A stretch of DNA of 33,474 nt, taken from the NCBI RefSeq assembly GCF_913064665.1, contig NZ_CAJYBT010000038.1, forward strand, positions 1 to 33,474. Reading direction: 5' to 3'. Under the pieces are notes generated by a model. The model was not told the DNA's origin. It worked only from the letters and a program-made list of their open reading frames with translations, and did not search any database. The position numbers were made by a program, and so were the translations under genes. This document shows positions 32,225-33,474 of the stretch, piece by piece (the first letter of the stretch is position 1; each line of letters opens with the position of its first letter). The DNA comes from an uncultured Thioclava sp. Its GTDB lineage: Bacteria > Pseudomonadota > Alphaproteobacteria > Rhodobacterales > Rhodobacteraceae.

Positions 32225-33474
32225 AGCTTGCATCGCAGGCACTGCCCGCCTCTGAAGGGTTCAAAACCAATCGCGCCGCCCATCTGGACGCGCTCGCCAC
32301 AATCCGCGAGGCCGCCGATTGGGCCGCCGCGGGGGGCGGGGCAGCTGCGCTCGAACGTCACCTGTCGCGTGGCAAGATGGCGCCGCGCGAACGGGTCGCT
32401 GGGCTGCTTGATCCGGGCGCACCGTTTCTGGAAATCGGCGCGACGGCGGCGCATGGGCTTTATAATGATGCCGCGCCCTGCGCCGGGGTGATTGCCGGGA
32501 TCGGGCAGGTCCATGGCCATGAAGTGATGGTCGTGGCTAATGATGCGACCGTCAAAGGCGGCACCTATTACCCGATGACCGTCAAGAAACACCTGCGCGC
32601 CCAAGAGATCGCCGAGGAAAACCATCTGCCCTGCATCTATCTCGTCGATAGCGGCGGCGCGAACCTGCCCAATCAGGACGAGGTTTTCCCCGATCGCGAC
32701 CATTTCGGGCGCATCTTCTACAATCAGGCCCGCATGTCAGCCAAGGGGATCGCGCAGATCGCGGTGGTGATGGGGTCGTGCACGGCGGGCGGGGCCTATG
32801 TGCCTGCGATGTCAGACGTGACGATCATCGTCAAAGATCAGGGCACGATCTTTCTGGCAGGCCCGCCGCTGGTCAAGGCCGCGACCGGCGAGGTCGTGAC
32901 CGCCGAAGACTTGGGCGGCGGCGATGTGCATACGCGCCTCTCTGGCGTGGCCGATTACCTCGCCGAAGATGACGCCCATGCGCTGGCGCTGGCCCGGCGC
33001 GCCGTCAGTCATCTCAACCGCGCCAAGCCCAGCACCGTGCAATGGCAAAGCCCCGAAGAGCCCGCCTATGACCCCGAGGAAATCCTCGGTGTCGTGCCCG
33101 CCGATCTGCGCACGCCCTACGATATCCGCGAGGTGATCGCGCGGCTCGTGGATGGCTCGCGCTTTGACGAATTCAAGCCGCGTTTTGGCGAAACCATCGT
33201 CACCGGTTTCGCCCATGTCAAAGGCTGCCCCGTCGGGATCATCGCCAATAACGGCGTGCTGTTTTCCGAAGCCGCGCAAAAGGCTGCGCATTTCATTGAA
33301 CTTTGCTCCAGCCGCAATATCCCGCTGGTGTTCTTGCAAAACATCACCGGCTTCATGGTCGGGCGCAAATATGAAAACGAGGGGATCGCACGCCACGGCG
33401 CCAAAATGGTCACCGCTGTCGCCTCAACCAACGTGCCCAAAATCACCATGCTGGTGGGTGGTTCGTTTGGCGCG
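32221..33474 (+). CDS. mccB: Methylcrotonoyl-CoA carboxylase beta subunit (partial, cut by window end)
   Basis: The carboxyltransferase subunit of biotin-dependent 3-methylcrotonyl-CoA carboxylase, the step after isovaleryl-CoA dehydrogenase in leucine breakdown. The frame stays open from ATG 32221 to the last base, 418 codons of an expected 530 or so. It contains [53 protein letters not shown] and [14 protein letters not shown] in the N-domain. The C-domain begins with [46 protein letters not shown] and [20 protein letters not shown]. These match MCC beta better than propionyl-CoA carboxylase. The start overlaps the LprI-like stop. The alpha subunit gene is expected just beyond the window. 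Confidence 0.94.
   Translation, partial: MKLASQALPASEGFKTNRAAHLDALATIREAADWAAAGGGAAALERHLSRGKMAPRERVAGLLDPGAPFLEIGATAAHGLYNDAAPCAGVIAGIGQVHGHEVMVVANDATVKGGTYYPMTVKKHLRAQEIAEENHLPCIYLVDSGGANLPNQDEVFPDRDHFGRIFYNQARMSAKGIAQIAVVMGSCTAGGAYVPAMSDVTIIVKDQGTIFLAGPPLVKAATGEVVTAEDLGGGDVHTRLSGVADYLAEDDAHALALARRAVSHLNRAKPSTVQWQSPEEPAYDPEEILGVVPADLRTPYDIREVIARLVDGSRFDEFKPRFGETIVTGFAHVKGCPVGIIANNGVLFSEAAQKAAHFIELCSSRNIPLVFLQNITGFMVGRKYENEGIARHGAKMVTAVASTNVPKITMLVGGSFGA

Noticed and set aside
1-33474. CRISPR arrays, tRNA or rRNA genes, intact insertion sequences
   Set aside because: No regularly spaced repeats, cloverleaf features or transposase genes were seen on reading both strands.

Overview
The window is chromosomal DNA of high G+C with tightly packed genes, very probably from an alphaproteobacterium of the order Rhodobacterales. 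Three things point there: the operon cobA-DUF2849-cysI-cysH-DUF934-fpr, two Hint-domain proteins of the kind common in that group, and the ivd-(LprI-like)-mccB leucine catabolism cluster. I cannot name a genus. No tRNA, rRNA, CRISPR array or intact insertion sequence was seen.

Layout. 1-2.5 kb: prfC (release factor 3) and a lower-G+C sugar O-acetyltransferase that looks acquired. 2.7-8.3 kb: a Hint-domain protein without its usual Cys, a degenerate SDR protein, a lone ABC ATPase, an M29 aminopeptidase and an iron-containing alcohol dehydrogenase. 8.3-13.6 kb: an Lrp/AsnC regulator divergent from a six-gene assimilatory sulfur operon (siroheme methyltransferase, siroheme sulfite reductase, Fe-S type APS/PAPS reductase, ferredoxin-NADP reductase and two small partners). 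13.6-14.7 kb: a decayed envelope-stress (Psp) module, with broken tetR, pspA and yiaA genes and twin operator-like palindromes still present. 14.8-17.1 kb: a peroxide block of an OxyR-like regulator divergent from a Prx6-type peroxiredoxin, then a broken dps gene and a small secreted protein. 17.5-20.8 kb: a second Hint protein with its Cys intact, a class I glutamine-amidotransferase-like peptidase, a broken D-lyxose isomerase and an AlkD-like HEAT-repeat protein. 20.8-24.8 kb: glmU-glmS (UDP-GlcNAc precursor synthesis) in a tight operon with the AlkD-like gene, divergent from a phosphoglycolate phosphatase. 24.8-29.5 kb: an MFS efflux transporter coupled to a DegT-family aminotransferase, convergent with a dadA-ornithine cyclodeaminase pair. 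29.6-33.5 kb: leucine/isovalerate catabolism (ivd, mccB cut by the window end) with an OmpW porin and an LprI-like secreted protein between them.

The most notable feature is the number of recently broken genes (tetR, pspA, yiaA, dps, lyxose isomerase). All sit next to intact housekeeping operons, and three belong to stress responses. I see no convincing wholly new system. The best leads are the regulatory sites (an inverted repeat over the cobA ribosome binding site, an FNR-type box before ompW, a TetR-type palindrome at the ivd promoter), the two Hint paralogues that differ at the catalytic Cys, the OxyR homologue without its resolving Cys, and the transporter-aminotransferase pair.
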